DNA of 64,000 nucleotides from positions 992,001-1,056,000 of the forward strand of contig JAZGTN010000047.1 in the NCBI GenBank assembly GCA_037783415.1, in the 5' to 3' direction. Shown one piece after another: positions 41,990 to 52,521 of this stretch. The translations under genes were made by a program, and so were the position numbers. The notes under the pieces were generated by a model. The model ran no database searches. It had not been told where the DNA came from and saw nothing but the letters and a program-made list of their open reading frames with translations. How positions within the stretch are numbered: the first letter of the stretch is position 1; every line of letters starts with the position of its first letter. The stretch comes from Leptasterias polaris (taxonomy: Eukaryota > Echinodermata > Asteroidea > Forcipulatida > Asteriidae).

Positions 41990-43321
41990 TTAAGGCTTGC
42001 CCACACATATCACAAATGATAGGCTTTCTCCAGTGTGAACCAGCTGATGTCGTGTCAGTGTTGATTTATGCGAGAAAGCTTTTCCACAAAAGTCACAAAC
42101 CAATGGTTTCTCTCCAGTGTGGACACGCTGATGATTTATCAGGTAGGATTTCTGTGTGAAAGCTTTTCCACATAAGTCACACACAAATGGTTTCTCTCCA
42201 GTGTGGACCAACTCATGCCGTGTCAGATTGTTTCTAAAAGAGAAGGCTTGTCCACACATATCACAAACGAATGGCTTCTCTCGAGAGTGGACACGCTGAT
42301 GGTCTGTCAGGTATGAATTCCTGGTGAAGGCTTTTCCACATAAGTCACAAACAAATGGTTTCTCTCCAGTGTGGACACGCTGATGGGCTGTCAGGTATAA
42401 ATTCCTGGTGTAGGCTTTTCCACATAAGTCACAAACAAATTGTTTCTCTCCAGTGTGGACTCGTTGATGAGCGGTAAGGGATGATGTTAGTGAGAAAGCT
42501 TTTCCACAAATGTCACAAACAAAAGGTTTCTCTCCTGTGTGGACACGCTGATGATTTTTAAGTGAGTGTCTACATGAAAATTTTCTTCCACAAATGTCAC
42601 AAATGAATGGTTTCTCTCCATTGTGAACTCTCTGATGAACTGTCAGGGTGGTTTTTAAGGCAAAGGCTTGTCCACACAGATCACAAATAAATGGCCTCTT
42701 TCCAGTGTGGACAAGCTGATGACATTTCAGGCTTTCTTTACGTAAAAAGGATTTTTCACAAAAATCACAAACAAATGGTTTCTCTCCAGTGTGGGTGTGC
42801 TGATGCTTTGTCAGTGATGATTTATATGAAAAATATTTTCCACATAAGTCACACACAAATGGTTTTTCTCCAGTGTGGAGACGCTGATGGTCTGTCAGGT
42901 TGGTTTTTAAAGTGAAGGCTTGTCCACACATATCACAAATAAATGGCTTCTCGCCAGTGTGGATCAGCTGATGCCGTCTCATGTTTTCTTTACGCGAAAA
43001 AGCTTTTCCACAAAAATCACAAACATATGGTTTCTCTCCAGTGTGGGTACGCTGATGGGTTGTCAGTGTCGATTTCCGCTTGAAAACTTTTCCACAAAAG
43101 TCACAAATATTTTGTTTCTTTTCATTGTGGACCTGCTGATGGTTTGCAAGCGATGATTTAAGTGAAAAAGCTTTTCCACAAAAGTCACAAAAAATTTTTT
43201 TCTCTCCAGTGTAAGCATGATGCTGGCATATTGGGTTGATTTTTTCCAATACTAGTCTACAATTATCATAATCTAATGGGTTTTCTCCAGTGTGTTTAAG
43301 CTGACGACGTGTCAGGGGCAT
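41990..43321 (-). CDS. Poly-C2H2 zinc-finger protein (ZNF6), frameshift-truncated
   Basis: A 443-aa frame from MPLTRRQLKHTGENPLDYDN with 14 fingers in frame, ending HTGESLSFVICVGKP. A single base is missing at about 42030 (GATAGGCTTTCTCC), throwing the last two fingers out of frame. All 14 in-frame fingers keep C2H2 ligands, so a slightly shortened protein could still bind DNA. The leader upstream has no in-frame ATG, and a TAA follows the probable splice acceptor (43469-43471), supporting the ATG at 43321 as the start. This copy lacks the leader TGA found in ZNF5. Confidence 0.88.
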   Translation of the reverse strand: MPLTRRQLKHTGENPLDYDNCRLVLEKINPICQHHAYTGEKKIFCDFCGKAFSLKSSLANHQQVHNEKKQNICDFCGKVFKRKSTLTTHQRTHTGEKPYVCDFCGKAFSRKENMRRHQLIHTGEKPFICDMCGQAFTLKTNLTDHQRLHTGEKPFVCDLCGKYFSYKSSLTKHQHTHTGEKPFVCDFCEKSFLRKESLKCHQLVHTGKRPFICDLCGQAFALKTTLTVHQRVHNGEKPFICDICGRKFSCRHSLKNHQRVHTGEKPFVCDICGKAFSLTSSLTAHQRVHTGEKQFVCDLCGKAYTRNLYLTAHQRVHTGEKPFVCDLCGKAFTRNSYLTDHQRVHSREKPFVCDMCGQAFSFRNNLTRHELVHTGEKPFVCDLCGKAFTQKSYLINHQRVHTGEKPLVCDFCGKAFSHKSTLTRHQLVHTGESLSFVICVGKP

Positions 43322-43464
43322 TTTAACGATAATGTTGTAAGAAATGTTTGCTCCTGCAGGCTTTCCCACAAATGTAGTCAAAACGAACGATTTCTCTTCA
43401 GAATGATTCACCCTACATGTATCTGTTGACGTACATGTACATGTTTCTGTACATGAGTTTTCTT

Positions 43465-44245
43465 AGCTCTGTAATAAATAATAAAAAAAACAGAAAGTTA
43501 TTGGACTATTTTGGGGATTGATCCAAAAATTTGAAAGATAACAATATATTGTGTTTTCAACAATAACTTCACATAAAACACGTCTTTAAGAGATACCTTC
43601 TAATGAATACTTTAACAATTAATTACCATAAAAACTTAATTTGTAAAGAGCACTAACCATTGTTAGAAATGACCCCCTTTGAGGTAAGAAATTAAAGAGG
43701 TAACTTTTCACACCAAAAAATTAAATCTGAAAAGGGATTTCAGGCCTAAAGCCTTTTCAAGCATCTGAAACACACAATTCGATGCATTTAATAACGGTGC
43801 CTTTTTCTTTCATTGTTTTCTTGGAACTTGGAAAAAAAAAATTATGCATACACCAAGTGAGGATACTGGTCTTTGACAATTTACTAAAAGTATACACTGA
43901 AAAGTTGGTTCGCTATTGCTGCGGTCAGAGACGCGGTCTGGTACCCACTGTCACCTTGATAAACAAGGTAAATGAGGGCTATTTAGGGAAAGGTGGGTTG
44001 TCAGAGTTGGGGGAGGGGAAAGATTAGAGAGGGAGGAAGGCAACAGGGGGGGGGGGGGTAAAGTACACCCGAAAAGGAAAAACGCAGAAAGAAAAAAAAA
44101 TATGGTATAATTATAATTATAATCAGTGAATGATTGACCTAGTATTGTAGGACTAGTATTTTGGATCTGAGGCATTGCATGGTGAGGTATCAATGTATAT
44201 TTGGTTTGCGGTGACACCATGTGTCCGCGGTCTAGAAATGTATAC
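43465..44245. repeat. Duplicated 5' flank of ZNF6
   Basis: Counterpart of 35371-36440, lacking the ~480-bp insert and the non-LTR element. 44033-44060 (GAGGAAGGCAACAGGGG) is the unoccupied insertion site. 44060-44245 is present only here and shows no gene. Confidence 0.8.
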
Positions 44246-45190
44246 TCTTGCTAGGCAGATTTTGTTCTTTGAGAACTTGTCTTGCTATTTATTCTACTGC
44301 CGCGGAGTAGATTATTTGGAATATGGGAGACTTCTCAGTTATAAAAAGAACTATCCTGCTTATAACTACCCTTGGGCGGAGGAAGGATATCAGCCAGGAC
44401 TATTCGTGAACGGCGCCTGCATGCGCATTGTAGCAAACATCATGGATGCTGGGCAGTTAAATCGGTGGCAGTAACGCCTCAGAATTTCTTCAAAATTACA
44501 TCAAACGAGCGCGCACAATGGCGTTTTAATGTGCTGTCCACAAATCGGATACAATGAGTGACAACTGGGGAAAAAATCTCGGCATAAAAACGTGAGTTTA
44601 TATTCTAAAAATTATCCCACCTCCTGGAGGTACATGAACATGGGTACAGTGGCCAAGGATCGGAGGAAGTCCAGAGTATTGGCACATGGGGCTAAACTAG
44701 TACTGTACTACATGTAGCCGTCAGTTTACAAAACAAAAACAACAATTTATTTATTCATAATATAAATATTTAAAAACAAATAAAAAATCTGGGATTATGC
44801 TATCAGTATCATAACTCAGCCCACACTTTCTCTAGTGAGTCGCAAAGTCTGCTGCTACAATGCTGCGTGCTAGCTCCGCTGGTACAAAATGTACCATGTA
44901 TAATTTCTACTGTGGGACGCCCAAACTTTTAACACGCAAGTTGAAGTTGAAGTTGGGGGTCTAGTCCCAACTAATAATAGTTGGTACGATTGTCAAGTTG
45001 GGGCGGTGCATTTGTATGGAGGTTCCTTCCTCCATTGAGTCTAGACTCTATGAATGTATACACAATAAATTGAAGAACAAAGTGACATACCATTTTAAAA
45101 ATAGACGACTGCTGTGCTGAAACGATCAAAGCGCGAGGAGAAGCTGATGGTCACAAGCTGAAACACTCAGGTGCATGCTAAAACCACTCA
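44246..45190. repeat. Remaining duplicated flank, left border of the array
   Basis: 44246-44400 matches 37790-37960 and 44727-45165 matches 38400-39060. 44400-44720 shows no gene. The last bases before the array contain ACTCAGGTGCA (about 45166) and then ACTCAGGGTGCA (about 45186), a short near-repeat across the junction. Confidence 0.7.
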
Positions 45191-46256
45191 GGGTGCACCA
45201 CACTAAATAAGCCAGAATTAATGCGCCAAGCTACTTATCATAATTTGTAAACCCACAACTTATTTTTAATTATAACGTTTTGGGGGTCATGCAATTAATA
45301 GATTGTGTAAATATAAAAATCTATCACAACCTGGGGGTTCTGTGCTTCAACTTTTGAGGAGACTTGATAAATTTAGGCGTTAAAGTTGGCCCTATTTGAC
45401 CGGGGAAGTGGAGAAGTGCTTCACGAAAACTGGCAGCAAGTCGGTTTTGGAAAAAAAAAAAAAATCGTGTTTTTTTCTTCTGGGGTAGTTAGCAAAAATT
45501 CCAAACGGCTGACCTGCCAAAAATTGAAAAGAATTCTGAAGTTTAGTTGTCCGGAAATATGTCTGATTGGTTTTCAAGAGGCTGAGAGACTTACACGATT
45601 TTTTGAGTATTTTTGAATAATTATCATTTAGCATTGGTTCCTATGGGAGATCATTTAGAGGGGTGCGCCCTATATATACAACATGGTGGCGCCCTTGCAG
45701 CCATTTTTGTTGGGATTTAAACATGTCTGCCGTTTGTTTACAATTGCAGGCGTGACAGAAATGAGTTGTTTGAGACTTCTTTCGTCAGTTATCGCCGTTT
45801 TTTTTTATTGTTCGTGAAAACATCACTCCTCTGGCCGCAAACAGTAATTATAATAAAATATAGATAGCAATAACATTGTCACTTGTTAACAGAATAATTC
45901 AACGTTTTCAAAGAGTGGCTTGCTTTTTTTTTAGGCATCCTATTCCTACACACTTAACAGTCAGTATACAGTGTGTAAGACGGGACAAACTACGATCGAC
46001 GGTACGACTATCGTGTATGACTATTTGATGAGACTGTGATGGTAAGTCACTTTCAAGAAAATCATGGGTCAACAGCGGCTGGTTGCTTCCTCAATTAGGA
46101 AGAAATAAACATGTTGTAAACATCATCATCATACATTACATGGCATGGTTGGTATTAACTAATAACTGAACAAGAAGAGTGGGGGAGGTGTAAACATTGC
46201 ATTATTATGAATGTCAAGTTTCCGGAAAAGTCAAGTGATTCAATTAGAGTTACACT

Positions 46257-48397
46257 CTATCGGTTTTTCCATTTTGAGAACATTCTGCTGTAATTGTGCT
46301 CCTTGTGAATCTTTGGCCCCTCATAGTTATACGATGAGTTAGTGTCCTGTGACTTTGGATTTAGTTGGCCAGGTTGATACAAATTTTTTTTAGCATAGTA
46401 AGTGTGATATCGTTCAGCTCGACACTGTGCTCGTCGCTTTTTGTAGATCTTTCCCATAACACGTTTTTTGTGATATTGTTGTTTTTTGTCCATTGCATCG
46501 AGGGCTTTTGCAGCGGGTGATCCAGCAGTAATGGGGCAATGAGTTGCCTCACACTTTTTGATAATAGAGTTTGCATGTTGGTTGTTCACCAGATGGATGG
46601 CGCTGTGATCTCTTGAAGCTCCGTTCCTTGAAAAGGTTAGTGTTCCTTTTGGATTTGTCATGGCGTAGGCATGATTCATGGATTCAGACTTCTGGGAACT
46701 TGTTCTGTACTTGGTTCTCTCTATCGCTTCGTCTCCTATGCGTTTTTCCAAAATTGTTTTAAAGATTTCCTCATCTTTAGATGTTAAAATAAATCTGCCG
46801 CGGACATAGCGAGAGAGGTATGGGTACTTGTATTTACCGTTGCAAACATGAGAATTTTGTTTGCATTTCTCATGGTCTCCCATGTAGCAGTTCGGAATTG
46901 CATCAATCGCCTTTGCAGCCAGTCTTTTCATGCTTGCTGTGTCATTTCCGCATTTAATGGAAATATGGTGTGCCTCAGCCTGTGCTCTGTGACTCACGTC
47001 ATCAGCAAATCGGTCCTGTACTCTGTTTCGGTCTCTTGCACTGTTCCCAGGGAACATGTCACTGCTAAAGTTTGCTCGGCTGACTGCCGCACAAAGCGAG
47101 CGGTTCAAGTGGGATGGGTCCAGCAGACTTTCCATTTCCTTTCCCGTTCTTCTTCTCATGACAGAATTCATTCCTTTTGCTAGACAGCCGTCAGCGTCTG
47201 TTGTTATTCTATCCACAAGAACTGGTTCCGTGCACTCCAAAAGTTTAGTCGCACATCGAACACCCCCTTCTCTCTCATCTCCCATATTGAAATGCGCTGG
47301 ACGAGTAGCTGTGCACTTGTCGCCGTGCTTAGCGGATGTGCATTGTTGACCGAATGATGATGGTGACATTTCACCACTTTTACAAAGCTTGTTTTCTTGA
47401 TGGTACATTATAACAAACTTTGAAGTAGTTGCGTTCTCGCACACGGTGTCTCTTGTCTGTGTTGCAGGAACAAATGGTTTTTTTTCCCTACAGTTGCGCA
47501 GGGGATTATTATACTGCCTGTCCATTTCAACTGCAATTGGACTTTCTCGTTCAAAGCCTTGGAGCTCACGGATGTCTTTCACTAGTTTCCTCTTGTCTGC
47601 CATGTCTCTGATATTTTCATTTTTGATAATTTCACCACATTTGTTCGAAATTTTTTGCAGCCCACTAGTGGATGGTACAGCTGTGTCCATTGATGTCAAG
47701 AGCCTCCTCGCACCTGCGGTTGCAATGCCAGTGTTCTGCAGGCCAACTTGGAAAGACATGTTTGGGGTTGCAGTGCGTCGTCCCCGCTTCCTACCCTCGT
47801 TAGCTATCTCACTGTAAAGTTTTGTCTTTTGTGTTTTAAAACCACACTTTTTGCAGGACATTACCTCTGAGACGGCTAACCTCTACGCTCTTCTGCCTCA
47901 GCCAATAGTTTAGGTTGACCATCACACTTAGGATGTGTTTGTTGATGATCAAGTACAGCTTGTGCACCCAGCTTTAGAGCTGAGTTGATGTCTACAAAAC
48001 GATAACCTCCTCCTTGGTGATCAGTTCCTCTCTTGGGCAGTGGCTGGCCACATTTGTTGGCTATTGGGATCACTCCCTTGAGCTGGATCTTGTCAACTGG
48101 AGCCATTTCTACAACTTTTGGGCGAAGGAGCATCACATTTCTGCGGTTGTCTTGTTCCATCTGTGCTGCAATGTGGCAGAAATCTCCTCGCTCTGTATTT
48201 GGGGCGGCTAAACTCAACTGCTGATGGGTTGGCCTGACATACCGTGGTGTAGGTATACTTTGAGTTTCACTGCCTTTGTCTTGTAGTGAATTAAATTTAT
48301 TTTTCGGCTTGAACCAAGTTTTTTGCATCTTGAAAATGCCGCGTCTAGCTCTACCCATTTTTATGGCAATGGATTTGTTACAAACATTGAATGGCAT
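46257..48397 (-). pseudogene. Mutator-like transposase-domain ORF, array copy 1 (frameshifted)
   Basis: Same gene as the copy at 50380-52521, split by loss of one A in an AAA run near 47879: residues 1-173 lie in 47876-48397 and the rest in 46257-47861. The second part can start only at the internal MSCKKCGF Met. The lesion lies in a homopolymer, so a sequencing error is possible. Confidence 0.85.
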
Positions 48398-48526
48398 CCA
48401 TCATAAGTGATCTCACATTAGTTGTGGTCTAAAGCAAAAATACTTTTAGAGTTCTCCCGATGCACAAGCTAGCGTATCAGGGCCGACACTACGCTGAACG
48501 CACAAATTTCGGCCGATATGCCAAAA

Positions 48527-48543
48527 TATATATATATATATAT
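48527..48543. promoter_or_regulatory. TATATA run, possible promoter of the array ORF
   Basis: Alternating TA (17 nt) about 130 nt upstream of the minus-strand ATG at 48397, repeated at the same place in every unit. It could act as a TATA element, but it is also an ordinary microsatellite. Confidence 0.25.
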
Positions 48544-50379
48544 TTATTTATTTTTTTTTTTTTCAATTTCAGATAAATTTCACAAAAATTCATCAAGATA
48601 AAACCATTGCCAATGCTCCATATTGGACAGTAGGACCTGTGAAAAGGCCCCCATCCCAGGGGAATTGTCTAAGATAATAGCCATCTGTTTCTGGATAGAG
48701 TTATAACTTGTCCCCATCAACCAGAAACAATCATAATGGTTTGGCCTTTTTCAACATGCCCCGCCCACGCCCCGCCCACCCTTTCCCCTTTTACCCTGTT
48801 CCAGAGGTAGAATAAAATTTGAAAGGGCAGTTAAATGTACAAAAAGTGACCTATGTGTTTTCTAAATTTTATAAAGCTCCCCATTTTAGACTAATATGAA
48901 TGCATGGTTAGAAAAATTTAAGGGAAAGCAAAATGTGCCCCCCCCCCCCCCCCCCGGCCAGCCCCCTTCCATTTTTACAGCTTGTTCATGCCAATTAACC
49001 CCTTCTTAATGATTAATTAAATAACTTGTAAGGTTTTTATGATCCTGTGATAAAAAAGAGACATGTTAATAACTTTTTGAGTGAGGACTTGGATATAACT
49101 TCTGACTTGTCCTTAGAATGTACACAGTGTGTCGTGCAGGTTTTTCTTCTCGCATTGCTTAGAGTACATGTAAATGCTCCAACATGTTTGACCTTGTTGT
49201 AGACGAACGCAATAACATTTCACTTTTTTTTTTCCAGATATCAAGTCAGTGACTTATTCTCAACAATTTAAGCATACTTTTTTAACCATAAAGAATAATT
49301 AAGTGCCCTTATAGGGTGCACCACACTAAATAAGCCAGAATTAATGCGCCAAGCTACTTATCATAATTTGTAAACCCACAACTTATTTTTAATTATAACG
49401 TTTTGGGGGTCATGCAATTAATAGATTGTGTAAATATAAAAATCTATCACAACCTGGGGGTTCTGTGCTTCAACTTTTGAGGAGACTTGATAAATTTAGG
49501 CGTTAAAGTTGGCCCTATTTGACCGGGGAAGTGGAGAAGTGCTTCACGAAAACTGGCAGCAAGTCGGTTTTGGAAAAAAAAAAAAAATCGTGTTTTTTTC
49601 TTCTGGGGTAGTTAGCAAAAATTCCAAACGGCTGACCTGCCAAAAATTGAAAAGAATTCTGAAGTTTAGTTGTCCGGAAATATGTCTGATTGGTTTTCAA
49701 GAGGCTGAGAGACTTACACGATTTTTTGAGTATTTTTGAATAATTATCATTTAGCATTGGTTCCTATGGGAGATCATTTAGAGGGGTGCGCCCTATATAT
49801 ACAACATGGTGGCGCCCTTGCAGCCATTTTTGTTGGGATTTAAACATGTCTGCCGTTTGTTTACAATTGCAGGCGTGACAGAAATGAGTTGTTTGAGACT
49901 TCTTTCGTCAGTTATCGCCGTTTTTTTTTATTGTTCGTGAAAACATCACTCCTCTGGCCGCAAACAGTAATTATAATAAAATATAGATAGCAATAACATT
50001 GTCACTTGTTAACAGAATAATTCAACGTTTTCAAAGAGTGGCTTGCTTTTTTTTTAGGCATCCTATTCCTACACACTTAACAGTCAGTATACAGTGTGTA
50101 AGACGGGACAAACTACGATCGACGGTACGACTATCGTGTATGACTATTTGATGAGACTGTGATGGTAAGTCACTTTCAAGAAAATCATGGGTCAACAGCG
50201 GCTGGTTGCTTCCTCAATTAGGAAGAAATAAACATGTTGTAAACATCATCATCATACATTACATGGCATGGTTGGTATTAACTAATAACTGAACAAGAAG
50301 AGTGGGGGAGGTGTAAACATTGCATTATTATGAATGTCAAGTTTCCGGAAAAGTCAAGTGATTCAATTAGAGTTACACT

Positions 50380-52521
50380 CTATCGGTTTTTCCATTTTGA
50401 GAACATTCTGCTGTAATTGTGCTCCTTGTGAATCTTTGGCCCCTCATAGTTATACGATGAGTTAGTGTCCTGTGACTTTGGATTTAGTTGGCCAGGTTGA
50501 TACAAATTTTTTTTAGCATAGTAAGTGTGATATCGTTCAGCTCGACACTGTGCTCGTCGCTTTTTGTAGATCTTTCCCATAACACGTTTTTTGTGATATT
50601 GTTGTTTTTTGTCCATTGCATCGAGGGCTTTTGCAGCGGGTGATCCAGCAGTAATGGGGCAATGAGTTGCCTCACACTTTTTGATAATAGAGTTTGCATG
50701 TTGGTTGTTCACCAGATGGATGGCGCTGTGATCTCTTGAAGCTCCGTTCCTTGAAAAGGTTAGTGTTCCTTTTGGATTTGTCATGGCGTAGGCATGATTC
50801 ATGGATTCAGACTTCTGGGAACTTGTTCTGTACTTGGTTCTCTCTATCGCTTCGTCTCCTATGCGTTTTTCCAAAATTGTTTTAAAGATTTCCTCATCTT
50901 TAGATGTTAAAATAAATCTGCCGCGGACATAGCGAGAGAGGTATGGGTACTTGTATTTACCGTTGCAAACATGAGAATTTTGTTTGCATTTCTCATGGTC
51001 TCCCATGTAGCAGTTCGGAATTGCATCAATCGCCTTTGCAGCCAGTCTTTTCATGCTTGCTGTGTCATTTCCGCATTTAATGGAAATATGGTGTGCCTCA
51101 GCCTGTGCTCTGTGACTCACGTCATCAGCAAATCGGTCCTGTACTCTGTTTCGGTCTCTTGCACTGTTCCCAGGGAACATGTCACTGCTAAAGTTTGCTC
51201 GGCTGACTGCCGCACAAAGCGAGCGGTTCAAGTGGGATGGGTCCAGCAGACTTTCCATTTCCTTTCCCGTTCTTCTTCTCATGACAGAATTCATTCCTTT
51301 TGCTAGACAGCCGTCAGCGTCTGTTGTTATTCTATCCACAAGAACTGGTTCCGTGCACTCCAAAAGTTTAGTCGCACATCGAACACCCCCTTCTCTCTCA
51401 TCTCCCATATTGAAATGCGCTGGACGAGTAGCTGTGCACTTGTCGCCGTGCTTAGCGGATGTGCATTGTTGACCGAATGATGATGGTGACATTTCACCAC
51501 TTTTACAAAGCTTGTTTTCTTGATGGTACATTATAACAAACTTTGAAGTAGTTGCGTTCTCGCACACGGTGTCTCTTGTCTGTGTTGCAGGAACAAATGG
51601 TTTTTTTTCCCTACAGTTGCGCAGGGGATTATTATACTGCCTGTCCATTTCAACTGCAATTGGACTTTCTCGTTCAAAGCCTTGGAGCTCACGGATGTCT
51701 TTCACTAGTTTCCTCTTGTCTGCCATGTCTCTGATATTTTCATTTTTGATAATTTCACCACATTTGTTCGAAATTTTTTGCAGCCCACTAGTGGATGGTA
51801 CAGCTGTGTCCATTGATGTCAAGAGCCTCCTCGCACCTGCGGTTGCAATGCCAGTGTTCTGCAGGCCAACTTGGAAAGACATGTTTGGGGTTGCAGTGCG
51901 TCGTCCCCGCTTCCTACCCTCGTTAGCTATCTCACTGTAAAGTTTTGTCTTTTGTGTTTTAAAACCACACTTTTTGCAGGACATTACCTCTGAGACGGCT
52001 AAACCTCTACGCTCTTCTGCCTCAGCCAATAGTTTAGGTTGACCATCACACTTAGGATGTGTTTGTTGATGATCAAGTACAGCTTGTGCACCCAGCTTTA
52101 GAGCTGAGTTGATGTCTACAAAACGATAACCTCCTCCTTGGTGATCAGTTCCTCTCTTGGGCAGTGGCTGGCCACATTTGTTGGCTATTGGGATCACTCC
52201 CTTGAGCTGGATCTTGTCAACTGGAGCCATTTCTACAACTTTTGGGCGAAGGAGCATCACATTTCTGCGGTTGTCTTGTTCCATCTGTGCTGCAATGTGG
52301 CAGAAATCTCCTCGCTCTGTATTTGGGGCGGCTAAACTCAACTGCTGATGGGTTGGCCTGACATACCGTGGTGTAGGTATACTTTGAGTTTCACTGCCTT
52401 TGTCTTGTAGTGAATTAAATTTATTTTTCGGCTTGAACCAAGTTTTTTGCATCTTGAAAATGCCGCGTCTAGCTCTACCCATTTTTATGGCAATGGATTT
52501 GTTACAAACATTGAATGGCAT
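50380..52521 (-). CDS. Mutator-like transposase-domain protein, array copy 2
   Basis: A 713-aa basic protein, intronless, starting MPFNVCNKSIAIKMGRARRG. Residues 1-175 are unrecognised. From MSCKKCGF (180-187, a C-x2-C pair) it follows the metazoan Mutator-like transposase-domain pattern: a GLQNTGIATAGARRLL helix (219-234), a putative first catalytic Asp in AVEMDRQY (D293), a Cys-rich loop (353-382), a second Asp in ITTDADGC (D401 or D403), a C/H cluster NC..DHEKC..SHVC (504-519) likely to bind zinc, and a glutamate in SQKSESMN (E572). These suggest an RNase H-like DDE nuclease. The C-terminal 80 residues are Lys/Arg/Tyr-rich. The family is known mostly as uncharacterised animal proteins. Activity is inferred; the first Asp is the weakest assignment. 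Confidence 0.75.
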   Translation of the reverse strand: MPFNVCNKSIAIKMGRARRGIFKMQKTWFKPKNKFNSLQDKGSETQSIPTPRYVRPTHQQLSLAAPNTERGDFCHIAAQMEQDNRRNVMLLRPKVVEMAPVDKIQLKGVIPIANKCGQPLPKRGTDHQGGGYRFVDINSALKLGAQAVLDHQQTHPKCDGQPKLLAEAEERRGLAVSEVMSCKKCGFKTQKTKLYSEIANEGRKRGRRTATPNMSFQVGLQNTGIATAGARRLLTSMDTAVPSTSGLQKISNKCGEIIKNENIRDMADKRKLVKDIRELQGFERESPIAVEMDRQYNNPLRNCREKKPFVPATQTRDTVCENATTSKFVIMYHQENKLCKSGEMSPSSFGQQCTSAKHGDKCTATRPAHFNMGDEREGGVRCATKLLECTEPVLVDRITTDADGCLAKGMNSVMRRRTGKEMESLLDPSHLNRSLCAAVSRANFSSDMFPGNSARDRNRVQDRFADDVSHRAQAEAHHISIKCGNDTASMKRLAAKAIDAIPNCYMGDHEKCKQNSHVCNGKYKYPYLSRYVRGRFILTSKDEEIFKTILEKRIGDEAIERTKYRTSSQKSESMNHAYAMTNPKGTLTFSRNGASRDHSAIHLVNNQHANSIIKKCEATHCPITAGSPAAKALDAMDKKQQYHKKRVMGKIYKKRRAQCRAERYHTYYAKKNLYQPGQLNPKSQDTNSSYNYEGPKIHKEHNYSRMFSKWKNR

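Noticed and set aside
43322..43411. N-terminal extension starting MNHSEEKSFVLTT for ZNF5 and ZNF6
   Set aside because: It depends on a GTG codon, has no upstream in-frame ATG, and in ZNF5 a TGA lies just before it; the conserved ATG 90 nt downstream is the better start.
45386..45634. 76- and 80-residue frames on opposite strands in the non-coding part of each unit
   Set aside because: They overlap each other, include a poly-A translated as Lys, and resemble nothing.
46848..47183. Plus-strand frames of 60-123 residues in each array unit
   Set aside because: Antisense to the 713-aa ORF; they repeat only because the unit repeats.
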